A DNA stretch of 64,000 nt from Chryseobacterium rhizosphaerae. GTDB lineage: Bacteria; Bacteroidota; Bacteroidia; Flavobacteriales; Weeksellaceae. Each line of letters begins with the position of its first letter. The first letter of the stretch is position 1. Under the pieces are notes generated by a model, which saw only the letters and a program-made list of their open reading frames with translations, ran no database searches and had not been told where the DNA came from. Shown one piece after another: positions 9,945 through 17,071 of this stretch. The DNA is taken from assembly GCF_003385455.1 (NCBI RefSeq), contig NZ_QNUF01000008.1:1-64000 (forward strand), in the 5' to 3' direction. The translations under genes and the position numbers were made by a program.

Positions 9945-11918
9945 TTACATTTTAAAAGTTCTTTCCACTTCTGTTAAACCCATTTTTGCCAGATGCCTGT
10001 AGACTGTTGGCAGGCTGAGATTTCTTTTTTCGGCAATTTCAAAAGGAGGCATTCCCTCATCAAATAATTGGAATGTAATAAGATGCGTGGGCTTTTTTAC
10101 AACAAGTATAGAAGTATCCATTTCATTGACTTCATCAAATAAAGCAACATCCAGCAAATAACATGCTTTCAGCCTGTCGATATAGTCTGCAAGGTCAGCA
10201 AGGAATATCTTAGTTTCTTCATTATAAGCTTTTAAACCTTTAGTACCTATCGTTTCTGAGTAAAAATCTTTTAAAGGCAGCAAAAAATCTTCAGCCACAC
10301 TTTTATAAAAAAAGGTTACCGCGCCTTTACATTTATCTTCAATTTCGGACCATTGACTATTTCCTGCTGTAAAGCTTTTGGCCATTTGCTGAATGACCCT
10401 TTTAAATCTTTCAGATATTTTAAAAAGTTTTTCACTTTCTGCTTTACAATTCTTTGACAACACTTCCCATCTTTTCTGATCCGGAATGTCTGCTGATAAT
10501 GCAGTATTTGTCCAGACCATTACTGCATCTTTTAACCATCCTGCATCTACGGTCATCTGAACTTTATGCAGCGTATGATCATATTTTTCCTGTTCAAGGA
10601 GCTCCTTCAGAATATCAGTAGCATCGGTAGCAGTCTGAAAATCTTCAATCCTGGGATCTTTATAGATTGCTTTCTGCGGAATTTCAGATTTCAGAACAAT
10701 TCCATCCAGTGTACGACAACGGCTTAATGCTACATATACCTGACCACTGGCAAAAGATTTTCCGGCATCAATAATCACACGATCAAATGTCAGTCCCTGG
10801 CTTTTATGAATGGTAACAGCCCATGCCAGACGTACAGGATACTGTTCAAAACTACCCAGGACTTCTGTTTTGATATTCTTGTCAGCATCAAGGCTGTATT
10901 TTTTATGTTCCCAGACCTCCTGCGTCAGCGTTATTTCTTCTTTGGTTTCATGTAATATGGCTTTTACAGTCTCATCATCCAAATAAGAGATTTCTGCAAG
11001 TTTACCGTTATAGAATTTCTTAGCAGGTGATGAATCATTTCTTATGAACATAATCTGGGCTCCTTCTTTTAACTCCAGAGTTTCCTCATTCGGATATTGG
11101 GATTCTTTAAAATCACCAATCACCGTAGCCTTATACAAGTGGGAATCCTCAGTGAGCTCAGCCAGTTTTTTCTGGTTAATATGATCTGCAATACGATTGT
11201 GTGAACACAGGTGGATATAGGATTCATTGTCAGGTTCAAATTCCGGTTTGTACCGACTATTCAACTGATCAAGCTTTTGACTGCTAATATCTGCATGCCG
11301 GACTGCGTTAAGAATATCGAGAAATTCTTCGTCCTGCTGACGGTAAACTTTCATGAGCTCTACGGTCACCAAAGATACTTTCTGTAATGCTTTGGCAGAA
11401 AAGAAAAACGGTGTTTCATAGAATTTGGATAAAATTTGGGCCGCATCATCTCTTACTACCGGAGGCAGCTGGTATAAGTCCCCTATTAACAGAAGCTGCG
11501 TTCCTCCAAATGGTAACTGATTTCTTCTGACCCGTCTCAGAGAATGATCCATCATATCCAGAAGATCTGCTCTTAACATGGATACTTCATCAATAATAAT
11601 CAGTTCGATCTCGCGGAAAAGATCCAGTTTGTCTTTTCTGTATTTGAAATGAGGAAAGAGCTCATTGATATTCATTGCCAGGTTAGGATCAATGTGTTCT
11701 GTGGTGGGCACAAACGTTCGTGACGGAATAGCAAACAGCGAATGAATTGTTACGCCACCGGCATTTATTGCAGCAATACCCGTTGGTGCCACAATGATAT
11801 GCTTTTTACGCGTTTTTTTCACAAAATCGTTGAGGAAGGTCGTCTTCCCTGTTCCTGCTTTGCCTGTCAAAAATACGCTTCTGTTTGTATGTTCGAGTAA
11901 TTCGACGAGTGCCTCCAA
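9945..11918 (-). CDS. PIF1/RecD-like helicase with C-terminal HTH
   Basis: A superfamily 1 DNA helicase of the PIF1/RRM3 type. Walker A is TGKAGTGKTT about 20 residues from the chosen start, Walker B is LIIIDEVSML near residue 130, and the late motif AVTIHKSQGLTFDRV is typical. The C-terminal 50 residues form a helix-turn-helix (EIAEKRNLSLPTVYRHL). The family unwinds DNA 5'-3' at stalled forks and structured sites. Start: the frame is open to an ATG at 12056, but a minus-strand terminator (11977-12002) and a consensus promoter (11937-11966) lie inside that extension. I therefore place the start downstream, at TTG 11918 (657 residues). TTG 11939 or a rare ATT at 11936 are alternatives. Confidence 0.85.
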   Translation of the reverse strand: MEALVELLEHTNRSVFLTGKAGTGKTTFLNDFVKKTRKKHIIVAPTGIAAINAGGVTIHSLFAIPSRTFVPTTEHIDPNLAMNINELFPHFKYRKDKLDLFREIELIIIDEVSMLRADLLDMMDHSLRRVRRNQLPFGGTQLLLIGDLYQLPPVVRDDAAQILSKFYETPFFFSAKALQKVSLVTVELMKVYRQQDEEFLDILNAVRHADISSQKLDQLNSRYKPEFEPDNESYIHLCSHNRIADHINQKKLAELTEDSHLYKATVIGDFKESQYPNEETLELKEGAQIMFIRNDSSPAKKFYNGKLAEISYLDDETVKAILHETKEEITLTQEVWEHKKYSLDADKNIKTEVLGSFEQYPVRLAWAVTIHKSQGLTFDRVIIDAGKSFASGQVYVALSRCRTLDGIVLKSEIPQKAIYKDPRIEDFQTATDATDILKELLEQEKYDHTLHKVQMTVDAGWLKDAVMVWTNTALSADIPDQKRWEVLSKNCKAESEKLFKISERFKRVIQQMAKSFTAGNSQWSEIEDKCKGAVTFFYKSVAEDFLLPLKDFYSETIGTKGLKAYNEETKIFLADLADYIDRLKACYLLDVALFDEVNEMDTSILVVKKPTHLITFQLFDEGMPPFEIAEKRNLSLPTVYRHLAKMGLTEVERTFKM

Positions 11919-11936
11919 TGAATAAAAAGTTTTAAT

Positions 11937-11966
11937 CAAAGTTAAATCATAAAAAGCGATTCGCAA
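11937..11966 (-). promoter_or_regulatory. Bacteroidetes-type promoter for the helicase
   Basis: On the minus strand TTG (11966-11964) is followed by 19 bases and then TAACTTTG (11944-11937). This matches the flavobacterial sigma-A consensus TTG-N17-23-TAnnTTTG exactly. It sits just after the terminator of the upstream gene and about 20 bases before the inferred helicase start. Confidence 0.75.
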
Positions 11967-11976
11967 TAGTAGCCAT

Positions 11977-12002
11977 AAAAAAACTCCCTTTTTCAAGGGA
12001 GT
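11977..12002 (-). terminator. Intrinsic terminator after the exonuclease gene
   Basis: On the minus strand an 8-bp stem (ACTCCCTT/AAGGGAGT, GAAA loop) runs straight into a run of seven T. It lies 35 bases after the frame-corrected exonuclease stop at 12038. It is inside an upstream in-frame extension of the helicase, which argues that the extension is not translated. Confidence 0.85.
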
Positions 12003-12037
12003 CCATAGGATCATAGCGTTTAGCTGACGACTGCATT

Positions 12038-12588
12038 TTAATAGTTTTTCAGGCACCAGTGCAGAATCTTTGCAATATTCCTGGCATCATCAACTCCCCG
12101 GTGATGGGTTCCTTCCAATGTAAGTCCCAATTCACCTAGAGCCCTGTTCATCCCTACACTTTTTCTTATGGTAGGATGAATCTCTCCGAATAAGGTTTTC
12201 ACATTCATATGGTCATCTCCATGGGATAATCCAGATAAAATCTCTGTGCCTGATCTTTAAGCATATTCAGGTCATAGTTTCCATAGCTGGCCCATGTCAA
12301 TTCTTCAGAATCGTACTCTGCTCTCAGGATGTCAAATGCATCTTCCAGCATGATTCCTTCGTTATCCAGCATGTTCTGGGTAAGGGTTGTAAGTTCCGTA
12401 CAAAAAGGACTTACTTTCGAGTATTGCGGCTTCACCAAAATACCTTCATTTTTGGAGATCTTTCCAGTCTTTGCATTCATAATACAAACCCCGATTTCGA
12501 TGATCTCACTTTCCTGACCTCTGGGCGGGCGGTTGTCCCAGCACGTTGCTTCCAGGTCTACAATTAATATATTTTCTGTTGTTTTCAC
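12038..12588 (-). pseudogene. DEDDh 3'-5' exonuclease (ERI1/KapD-like), one-base frameshift
   Basis: The first 120 or so codons encode a DEDDh exonuclease: ExoI motif VDLEATCW (Asp11, Glu13) and ExoII motif SYGNYDLNML. The frame then hits TGA at 12205. Restoring one G at about 12219-12220 (GG where GGG is expected) continues the protein as PMGDDHMNVKTLFGE and on to the ExoIII motif HHRGVDDARN, ending at TAA 12040-12038, with a terminator close behind. The repaired product is about 183 residues. ERI1-like enzymes trim RNA 3' ends, which suits the RNA-repair neighbours. A homopolymer sequencing error or a true recent lesion are both possible. Confidence 0.88.
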
Positions 12589-12625
12589 TTGTTTAATTTT
12601 TTTAAAATGTTTTAATTAGAGGGTT

Positions 12626-12674
12626 AAGAGCGAAGAGTCAAGAGCCAAGAGTCAAGATTCAAGATTCAAGAGGT
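12626..12674. repeat. Heptamer satellite AAGAGNN, 7 units
   Basis: Seven consecutive 7-base units beginning AAGAG or AAGAT (AAGAGTC, AAGAGCC, AAGATTC and so on) lie between the exonuclease and phosphoesterase genes. The same AAGAG-type heptamer recurs as five perfect AAGAGTT units at 47926. It is non-coding here. Confidence 0.9.
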
Positions 12675-12745
12675 TGGGAAATTTAAATACCTAACCTTAC
12701 GTTTAGCTTTTGGGGCAAAAATTCTCCTGCTCTATAACTCACTCA

Positions 12746-13309
12746 TTATTCTCTCGGTCCAAATGGAGGTGTCCATTTTTTCTTTTTCATTATTTCTTTA
12801 ACTTCCTCATAGGAAACCGGATAGAAATCATGACAGTCTACCCCTACATCAAAGCTCAACGCCATTTCATCATCCGGTAATGTTCCGTGTGAGTGCCCGT
12901 ATAATTGCCAGATTCCACGATGGGATCCGTTCCAGGTGCGCATGGCGTAATGAAAGAGAATAATTTTCTGTTTTCCATTACCGTTCTCGGGTTCATCAAC
13001 CTTAAGCTCATGGTAATCCCTTATCGAAGCAAACCGTTTGGGGTAAGTCAATGCTGCCCCTTCATGATTTCCTTTTATTAAATGGATATTACCATTCAGC
13101 CTGTCTAAAATTTCTTTAGTAAAATCAGGTTTTCCTAAACTGATATCTCCCAAATGGTACACGGTATCCCCGGGTCCGATTTTCTCATTCCATCTTTTAA
13201 TCAGTTCTTCATTCATATGTTCCAAAGACTCAAAAGGTCTTTCGGAAAATTTTATAATATTTTCGTGACCAAAATGATGGTCTGCGGTAAAAAATATATT
13301 AGGTTTCAT
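12746..13309 (-). CDS. Calcineurin-like metallophosphoesterase
   Basis: A 187-residue cytoplasmic phosphoesterase. Visible metal-binding motifs in order: TADHHFGH near the N-terminus, YHLGDISLG, KGNHEG, LFHYAM and YGHSHG. This is the full five-motif set of the small YfcE/calcineurin-like family, so the enzyme should be active on phosphomonoesters or diesters; the substrate is unknown. Start taken at ATG 13309, where the fold begins; an in-frame ATG nine codons upstream (13336) adds only a basic tail. A terminator separates it from the RNA ligase gene upstream. In this setting it may process RNA-end phosphates, which is inference. Confidence 0.88.
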   Translation of the reverse strand: MKPNIFFTADHHFGHENIIKFSERPFESLEHMNEELIKRWNEKIGPGDTVYHLGDISLGKPDFTKEILDRLNGNIHLIKGNHEGAALTYPKRFASIRDYHELKVDEPENGNGKQKIILFHYAMRTWNGSHRGIWQLYGHSHGTLPDDEMALSFDVGVDCHDFYPVSYEEVKEIMKKKKWTPPFGPRE

Positions 13310-13523
13310 TTTTTTTAATTGTTGTTTAACCACCAAAGGACTTCACAATAAATAGTCATCTGATCTTCTTTATTTGCTGTTGAGATTCCTACGGAATGAC
13401 CAACTGGATGTATTATGAAAATCAAGTATTTTCAAAATAACATAGGTGTTCTTCTCAAACGATTCATCGTGACTAAAAAATAACTAAATGCTTACCTTCT
13501 TTTGTGGTTTAGGTTTTATACAT

Positions 13524-13552
13524 AAAAAAGTTCCGGTAAAAAATACCGAAAC
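13524..13552 (-). terminator. Intrinsic terminator after RNA ligase
   Basis: On the minus strand a 9-bp stem (GTTTCGGTA/TACCGGAAC with one T.G pair) is followed by a run of T. It overlaps the ligase stop codon by one base. It ends the cPPR-ligase transcript. Confidence 0.8.
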
Positions 13553-14565
13553 TAAACTTTAACGGTCATCAATTCTTCTTTGATAAAATCAATGACTAAT
13601 GCATTCAACTTTTTGTTGATTCTTTTCTGCTCTTCTTTTTCAATGGTTGTGAAGACTGCCGGAAAGTCTTTTTCAAAATCTTCCAAAATATCCTGAGCAA
13701 AAAGCCCGATAACTTTCCCTATGATTTTAGGTTCAAATTCACCAATCTTGCTCACTACATTATTCAGCCTGTTGACTGTTGCATACCTTTGTATTTCTTC
13801 CCAAATATTCTGAGCTGTTTCACTAAAATGGATTTGTTTTTGAACGGTTTTAGCCTGTTTTCTCACCATTTTAGATTTTTCAATCCATTTTTCATTCTTA
13901 TTTTTTAGAATGACTCTTGCACCGTTTCCAAAATATTTCGTTTTCAAAGTCTTTACAATAGTTCCTTCACACATATTGTTCATTTCCGGTAACCCTAACC
14001 AGGTTGGAATTTTAGAATTGAAAACATTAGGGAACCTCAAAGCTTCTTCCAGGCTACCCTGAAACAAGGTCTTAGCATAGAAAAATCCCGTTTCCTCAAA
14101 AATTGAATTGATCATTTCTGTATCCAGATAAGTGACTCCGTTTAATTTGATATCGAAAGCATAAAATTCGTTGTAAGGGGCATACTCAATACCTTTTTGC
14201 ACTTTTACAGCACCTTTTACCGGTTCTACATCTTTATGTTCGTAGCCACCACCGAACAATTCGCCATAGATCACTATAGTTTCAACATTCGGATCAATAG
14301 TTTTCACTTTCTGAAACACTTTAATTACATTTTTCCTGTAACGTTCCAAAATCTGATGGGCATTGAAAAATTTTTCATCTTTTTCAATAAAAGCAGTTCT
14401 CTTCGCGATCTTAATTTCCTTTCCGTCGGTAAAGAATGAGAAATTGGCACCGTGAACTTTTTCCTGTACGATGAAAACCTCATCTCCAAAACCCTGCATC
14501 CTGATCTGTTCGATCACGCGGGCCTGGTAAGCATTTTCTATAGAGTTATATGTTTTGAAAATCAT
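13552..14565 (-). CDS. Rnl2-type RNA ligase
   Basis: A 337-residue ATP-dependent RNA ligase of the T4 Rnl2 group. Nucleotidyltransferase motif I is EKVHGANF with the adenylated Lys36; motif III is IVIYGELFGGG; motif IV is MCEGTIVKTL; motif V is ARVILKNKNEKW. The start FKTYNSIENAY also resembles T4 Rnl2 (FKKYSSLENHY). Such enzymes seal 3'-OH/5'-phosphate nicks in RNA duplexes and repair cleaved tRNA anticodon loops. The gene starts 5 bases after the cPPR stop, so the two are co-translated. It lies downstream of a tRNA array on the same strand. Confidence 0.93.
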   Translation of the reverse strand: MIFKTYNSIENAYQARVIEQIRMQGFGDEVFIVQEKVHGANFSFFTDGKEIKIAKRTAFIEKDEKFFNAHQILERYRKNVIKVFQKVKTIDPNVETIVIYGELFGGGYEHKDVEPVKGAVKVQKGIEYAPYNEFYAFDIKLNGVTYLDTEMINSIFEETGFFYAKTLFQGSLEEALRFPNVFNSKIPTWLGLPEMNNMCEGTIVKTLKTKYFGNGARVILKNKNEKWIEKSKMVRKQAKTVQKQIHFSETAQNIWEEIQRYATVNRLNNVVSKIGEFEPKIIGKVIGLFAQDILEDFEKDFPAVFTTIEKEEQKRINKKLNALVIDFIKEELMTVKV

Positions 14566-14570
14566 TTTTT

Positions 14571-14942
14571 TTAGTTTTTAATAGTTTTAAAATTTTTTAA
14601 AAGGCTCATAATATTGTCCTTTCCTACAGGATTCATCGAGTGGCAGTAGAATTTGGGTAAGTCTAAAGAATTATCCATACAAAATTCTATCAGCCATTTG
14701 GCGCACTCATATCCTGTTTTTTCAACACCTTCCGGGGAATCTGTTTTCAGATAACTTACATCTGCAAGGTCGTGGTCAAAAGAGATCATTTCCGGAAGTC
14801 CTTTTTCCAAAATCCTATTGACAAACTGTTCGTAATTCCGAACGATATGCCAGTCTTTTCTGAGAGAAATTTCCTGTTTGGTATAATGATATGCTTCAAC
14901 AGGAAACCTTATATCATCCAGAAATAATAATCTTTTTGTCAT
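14571..14942 (-). CDS. Cyclic-phosphate-processing receiver (cPPR) domain protein
   Basis: A 123-residue stand-alone receiver-like fold. Acidic residues Asp9-Asp10 (LFLDDIR) and Asp56-His57-Asp58 (ISFDHDLAD) resemble a receiver metal site, and FYCHSMNPVG (His101, Ser102) is distinctive for the cPPR family. Comparative genomics places this family beside RNA ligases, with a proposed role in opening 2',3'-cyclic phosphates left by ribonucleases before ligation. That fits here, since the Rnl2-type ligase follows within 5 bases. No histidine-kinase partner is present, so ordinary two-component signalling is unlikely. Confidence 0.85.
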   Translation of the reverse strand: MTKRLLFLDDIRFPVEAYHYTKQEISLRKDWHIVRNYEQFVNRILEKGLPEMISFDHDLADVSYLKTDSPEGVEKTGYECAKWLIEFCMDNSLDLPKFYCHSMNPVGKDNIMSLLKNFKTIKN

Positions 14943-15083
14943 TTCTATAATTTAATCTTTATAACTTGCATTTCTTACTGCTCCCAATTTGCATTAGACT
15001 GAACTAAGAAAAACATGGTTATTAATTTTTAAAGATTCTTTTATTTACTTTTTACCATATGAATAAATGATCACAATATCTCC

Positions 15084-15569
15084 TTATACCATCATATCAG
15101 CACAGTTGGAACTTGCGAAAGCAAAAGGCTTTGCTTTGAACACATATCCCATTCCCAGAATATATCCCATCGCGTCTTTTAATGCTACATTGGATTTAAA
15201 ATCAGGATCGGTATTAATATCCGCGTGTACCTCCATTTCTACTCCATAGGTATCCAATACAGAACAAATTGTGTAGGCAATTTCCACAGATTTGTTGACT
15301 TCATTCAGCATTCTCTCTTTGATACTGATACTCTGTATTTCTCTTTCTTTTCTAATAAAGGTAAACGCTCCTTTTCCTTCACGAATAAATACTACTGCCG
15401 TAGCATAATTGATGGCTTCCCCATATACATGAGAATCTGATCCCACACATACTTTCAGACGATGTCCGTTTGCCAATTCGCGAATGATGGCTTCTTCTAC
15501 CAGCTGTGTGATAGAGTGTTGGAAAATCTTTCCGTTCATATTCTGCCATGTTTGTTGTTGCGTTTCCAT
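15084..15569 (-). CDS. RNase H-like YkuK family (DUF458) protein
   Basis: A 161-residue protein with an RNase H-like fold of the YkuK/DUF458 family. Seen: LKVCVGSDSHVYGEAINYATAVVFI near the start, EKGKER-type basic segment after it, and MEVHADINTDPDFKSN, which gives carboxylates typical of RNase H-like metal sites. The biochemical activity of the family is not established; an RNA or RNA:DNA nuclease role is plausible from the fold. It is the first protein gene after the tRNA array on the same strand (gap about 110 bases to tRNA-Trp) and is followed 141 bases later by cPPR and the RNA ligase. Confidence 0.82.
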   Translation of the reverse strand: METQQQTWQNMNGKIFQHSITQLVEEAIIRELANGHRLKVCVGSDSHVYGEAINYATAVVFIREGKGAFTFIRKEREIQSISIKERMLNEVNKSVEIAYTICSVLDTYGVEMEVHADINTDPDFKSNVALKDAMGYILGMGYVFKAKPFAFASSNCADMMV

Positions 15570-15678
15570 TTTTTCTACATATGTTTATTGATAATTAATA
15601 AATGATTACTGATTGATGAATGGCCAACAGTGAATTTAAAAAACTGACCGCAATGCGGATTGACTATTCATTTTTTTG

Positions 15679-15749
15679 CACTCCGAACTGGACTCGAACC
15701 AATACTGTCAGTTTTGGAGACTGAAATGCTACCATTACAATATCGGAGT
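15679..15749 (-). tRNA. tRNA-Trp (CCA)
   Basis: 71 bases. Acceptor ACTCCGA/TCGGAGT with discriminator G, anticodon stem TCAGT/ACTGA, loop CTCCAAA giving anticodon CCA, T-arm ATTGG-TTCGAGT-CCAGT. The A1-T72 pair and the weak three-pair D-stem are unusual. CCA is not encoded. It is the last tRNA of the array in the direction of transcription. Confidence 0.85.
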
Positions 15750-15757
15750 GGATGATG

Positions 15758-15830
15758 TTAATTCATTAGGATTCGAACCTAAACTACAAGAATCAAAATC
15801 TTGTGTGCTCAACCATTACACTATGAATCA
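15758..15830 (-). tRNA. tRNA-Gln (TTG)
   Basis: 73 bases. Acceptor TGATTCA/TGAATTA (T1-A72 as usual for Gln), discriminator A, anticodon stem CAAGA/TCTTG, loop TTTTGAT giving TTG, T-loop TTCGAAT. Eight bases separate it from tRNA-Trp. Confidence 0.88.
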
Positions 15831-15903
15831 GGCTATGAGTAATAAGCAATGCCAGAACTAATCATGTAGTAATGATTGCTTATTACTTATCATTCATGTT
15901 TTG

Positions 15904-15976
15904 TGGAACAGACAGGAATTGAACCTGTACCTTTAGTTTTTCAGACTAACGTGCACACCTTGTACACCACTCTTCC
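15904..15976 (-). tRNA. tRNA-Phe (GAA)
   Basis: 73 bases. Acceptor GGAAGAG/CTGTTCC has one G-G mismatch. Anticodon stem TTAGT/ACTAA, loop CTGAAAA giving GAA. The T-loop reads TTCAATT, a departure from TTCGAAT. D-arm stem GTG/CAC. No CCA encoded. Confidence 0.82.
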
Positions 15977-16042
15977 GGCTTTTTATAGGTAATGAGTCAT
16001 CGATAATTTCACATTGCTCATTCCTTATCATTTATGTTTTGG

Positions 16043-16115
16043 TACGGAAAAAGGGACTCGAACCCTTAAAACCCTGATCCTAAATCAGGTGTGTCTGCCA
16101 TTCCACCATTCCCGC
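16043..16115 (-). tRNA. tRNA-Leu (TAG) lacking the long variable arm
   Basis: 73 bases. Acceptor GCGGGAA/TTTCCGT, D-arm GTGGAATGGCAGACAC of Leu type, anticodon stem CCTGA/TCAGG, loop TTTAGGA giving TAG, T-arm AAGGG-TTCGAGT-CCCTT. Only five bases (GTTTT) lie between anticodon stem and T-stem, where bacterial tRNA-Leu normally has a long class II arm. Confidence 0.85.
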
Positions 16116-16172
16116 AGTTTTTTATTAGTAATGATTTGTTTTTCTATGATTATTCATTACTTATTTAGGTTT

Positions 16173-16247
16173 GAGAAAGCTCTGTCTATTTAAAAACTAT
16201 GCCTGTTAGTATTTGTAAAGATCAACTGCGCTTGACAAACCTTTCTC
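16173..16247 (-). repeat. Array hairpin repeat, copy 4 (most divergent)
   Basis: Minus strand GAGAAAGGTTTGTC pairs with GACAGAGCTTTCTC over about 14 positions (one wobble, one mismatch) around a 47-base top. The internal motif GTTTGTCAAGCGCAG...GATCTTTACAAA matches the other three copies. It lies alone between tRNA-Glu and tRNA-Leu. It may be a processed small RNA or a tRNA-precursor processing signal. Confidence 0.65.
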
Positions 16248-16351
16248 TTTTCCTAATTTCCATGTGCATGATGACTGGCCAAATGTATTTTCAAACTTGA
16301 ATTTTCATGGTATTATTGTCATTCAATATTGACCAGTTCATGTACATTCTG

Positions 16352-16423
16352 TACTCTATAAGGGGATCGAACCCTTATTTTCTGCTCGAAAGGCAGGCGT
16401 CCTCACCATTAGACGAATAGAGC
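16352..16423 (-). tRNA. tRNA-Glu (TTC)
   Basis: 72 bases. Acceptor GCTCTAT/ATAGAGT, discriminator A, anticodon loop CTTTCGA giving TTC with a four-pair stem (CTGC/GCAG), T-arm AAGGG-TTCGATC-CCCTT, D-loop TCTAATGGTGAGGA typical of Glu. Confidence 0.88.
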
Positions 16424-16430
16424 AATAAAA

Positions 16431-16501
16431 CCAACTGATCAGGAATCGAACCTAAACAACAAGAGTATATTTCCTGCATGCTGCCATTACATTATCAGCG
16501 G
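16431..16501 (-). tRNA. Degenerate tRNA-like sequence (anticodon TAT or undetermined)
   Basis: 71 bases with a clear D-arm (ATG-TAATGGCAG-CAT) and T-arm (TTAGG-TTCGATT-CCTGA). The acceptor CCGCTGA/TCAGTTG has one mismatch and starts with C. The best anticodon stem CAGGA/TCTTG leaves loop AATATAC, so position 33 is A instead of the invariant T and the anticodon would be TAT. Three bases separate it from tRNA-Tyr. It may be a decayed Gln- or Ile-type gene. Confidence 0.5.
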
Positions 16502-16504
16502 TTG

Positions 16505-16588
16505 TGGAAGTAGTAGGATTCGAACCTACTCAGCAATGAAGCAACAGATTTACAGTCTGCCCCGACTCTCCAACTTCGGCGTACTTCC
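16505..16588 (-). tRNA. tRNA-Tyr (GTA)
   Basis: 84 bases with the long variable arm expected of bacterial Tyr. Acceptor GGAAGTA/TACTTCC, discriminator A, anticodon stem GCAGA/TCTGT, loop CTGTAAA giving GTA, T-arm GTAGG-TTCGAAT-CCTAC. Confidence 0.92.
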
Positions 16589-16627
16589 ATTTTCATGAGT
16601 AACTAGCAATGAGTCCCGTTTTCCAAG

Positions 16628-16704
16628 GGAGGAAATAAAGCTTGTCTTTATTTTTTTGTTTGATATAAGAACTTCTACGCTCGACAAACTTTTATATTTT
16701 CTCC
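16628..16704 (-). repeat. Array hairpin repeat, copy 3
   Basis: Minus strand GGAGAAAATATAAAAGTTTGTC pairs imperfectly with GACAAGCTTTATTTCCTCC, a stem of about 19 bp. The top carries the conserved GTTTGTCGAGCGTAGAAGTTC and ATATCAAAC. GTTTG can pair either with the outer GACAAGC or with the inner CAAAC. It sits between tRNA-Cys and tRNA-Tyr. Confidence 0.75.
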
Positions 16705-16730
16705 TGAACTAATCTCATTTTAGTTATTTG

Positions 16731-16812
16731 AGATGGCTATGGGATTCAAACCCACTCAGCATATGCAACGGTTTTGCAGACCGCCCCGACTCTTCCACTT
16801 CGGCGAACCATC
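16731..16812 (-). tRNA. tRNA-Cys (GCA) with a long variable arm
   Basis: 82 bases. Acceptor GATGGTT/AGCCATC, discriminator T, D-arm CCGA/TCGG, anticodon stem GCGGT/ACCGT, loop CTGCAAA giving GCA. The variable region is 12 bases and contains GCATATGC, which can fold as an arm. The T-loop reads TTTGAAT. Ordinary tRNA-Cys has a short variable loop; the body resembles the Tyr gene next door, suggesting origin from a Tyr-like gene by anticodon change. Confidence 0.82.
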
Positions 16813-16880
16813 AGATGATAAATGATGAATGGTAATGGATTGATTTTTACCACTATCATCTCGTTTAGATATTTAAAAAC

Positions 16881-16937
16881 AAGAGCCTGTCATTATTTTT
16901 TATTTGATATAAGAACTTCTACGCTCGACAAACTCTT
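16881..16937 (-). repeat. Array hairpin repeat, copy 2
   Basis: Minus strand AAGAGTTTGTC pairs with GACAGGCTCTT (11 positions, two wobbles). The top shares 26 consecutive bases with copy 3, from the GTTTGTCGAGCG start to ATATCAAA. Its outer stem is the shortest of the four. It lies 30 bases from copy 1, both between tRNA-Asn and tRNA-Cys. Confidence 0.75.
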
Positions 16938-16966
16938 CTTTTTTTATCAATGTCAATCAGTTTGTG

Positions 16967-17045
16967 GGAGAAGGAAAAAGCTTGTCTATAATTTTCGTGT
17001 TTGGCGTAAAGATCTTCTGCTCTCGACAAACTTTTACTTTTCTCC
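16967..17045 (-). repeat. Array hairpin repeat, copy 1
   Basis: Minus strand GGAGAAAAGTAAAAGTTTGTC pairs with GACAAGCTTTTTCCTTCTCC, a stem of about 20 bp with few mismatches. The top holds GTTTGTCGAGAGCAGAAGATC and GCCAAAC, so the alternative GTTTG/CAAAC pairing is kept. Substitutions between this copy and copy 3 preserve the stem, which argues for selected RNA structure. Confidence 0.75.
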
Positions 17046-17071
17046 TGAAACAATTAACATTTTATTATCTG

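Noticed and set aside
11940..12056. N-terminal extension of the helicase from ATG 12056
   Set aside because: It contains an intrinsic terminator and promoter and overlaps the 3' end of the frame-corrected exonuclease.
16173..17045. CRISPR array interpretation of the four repeats
   Set aside because: The units are 57-79 bases long, irregularly spaced, separated by tRNA genes, and no cas gene is present.
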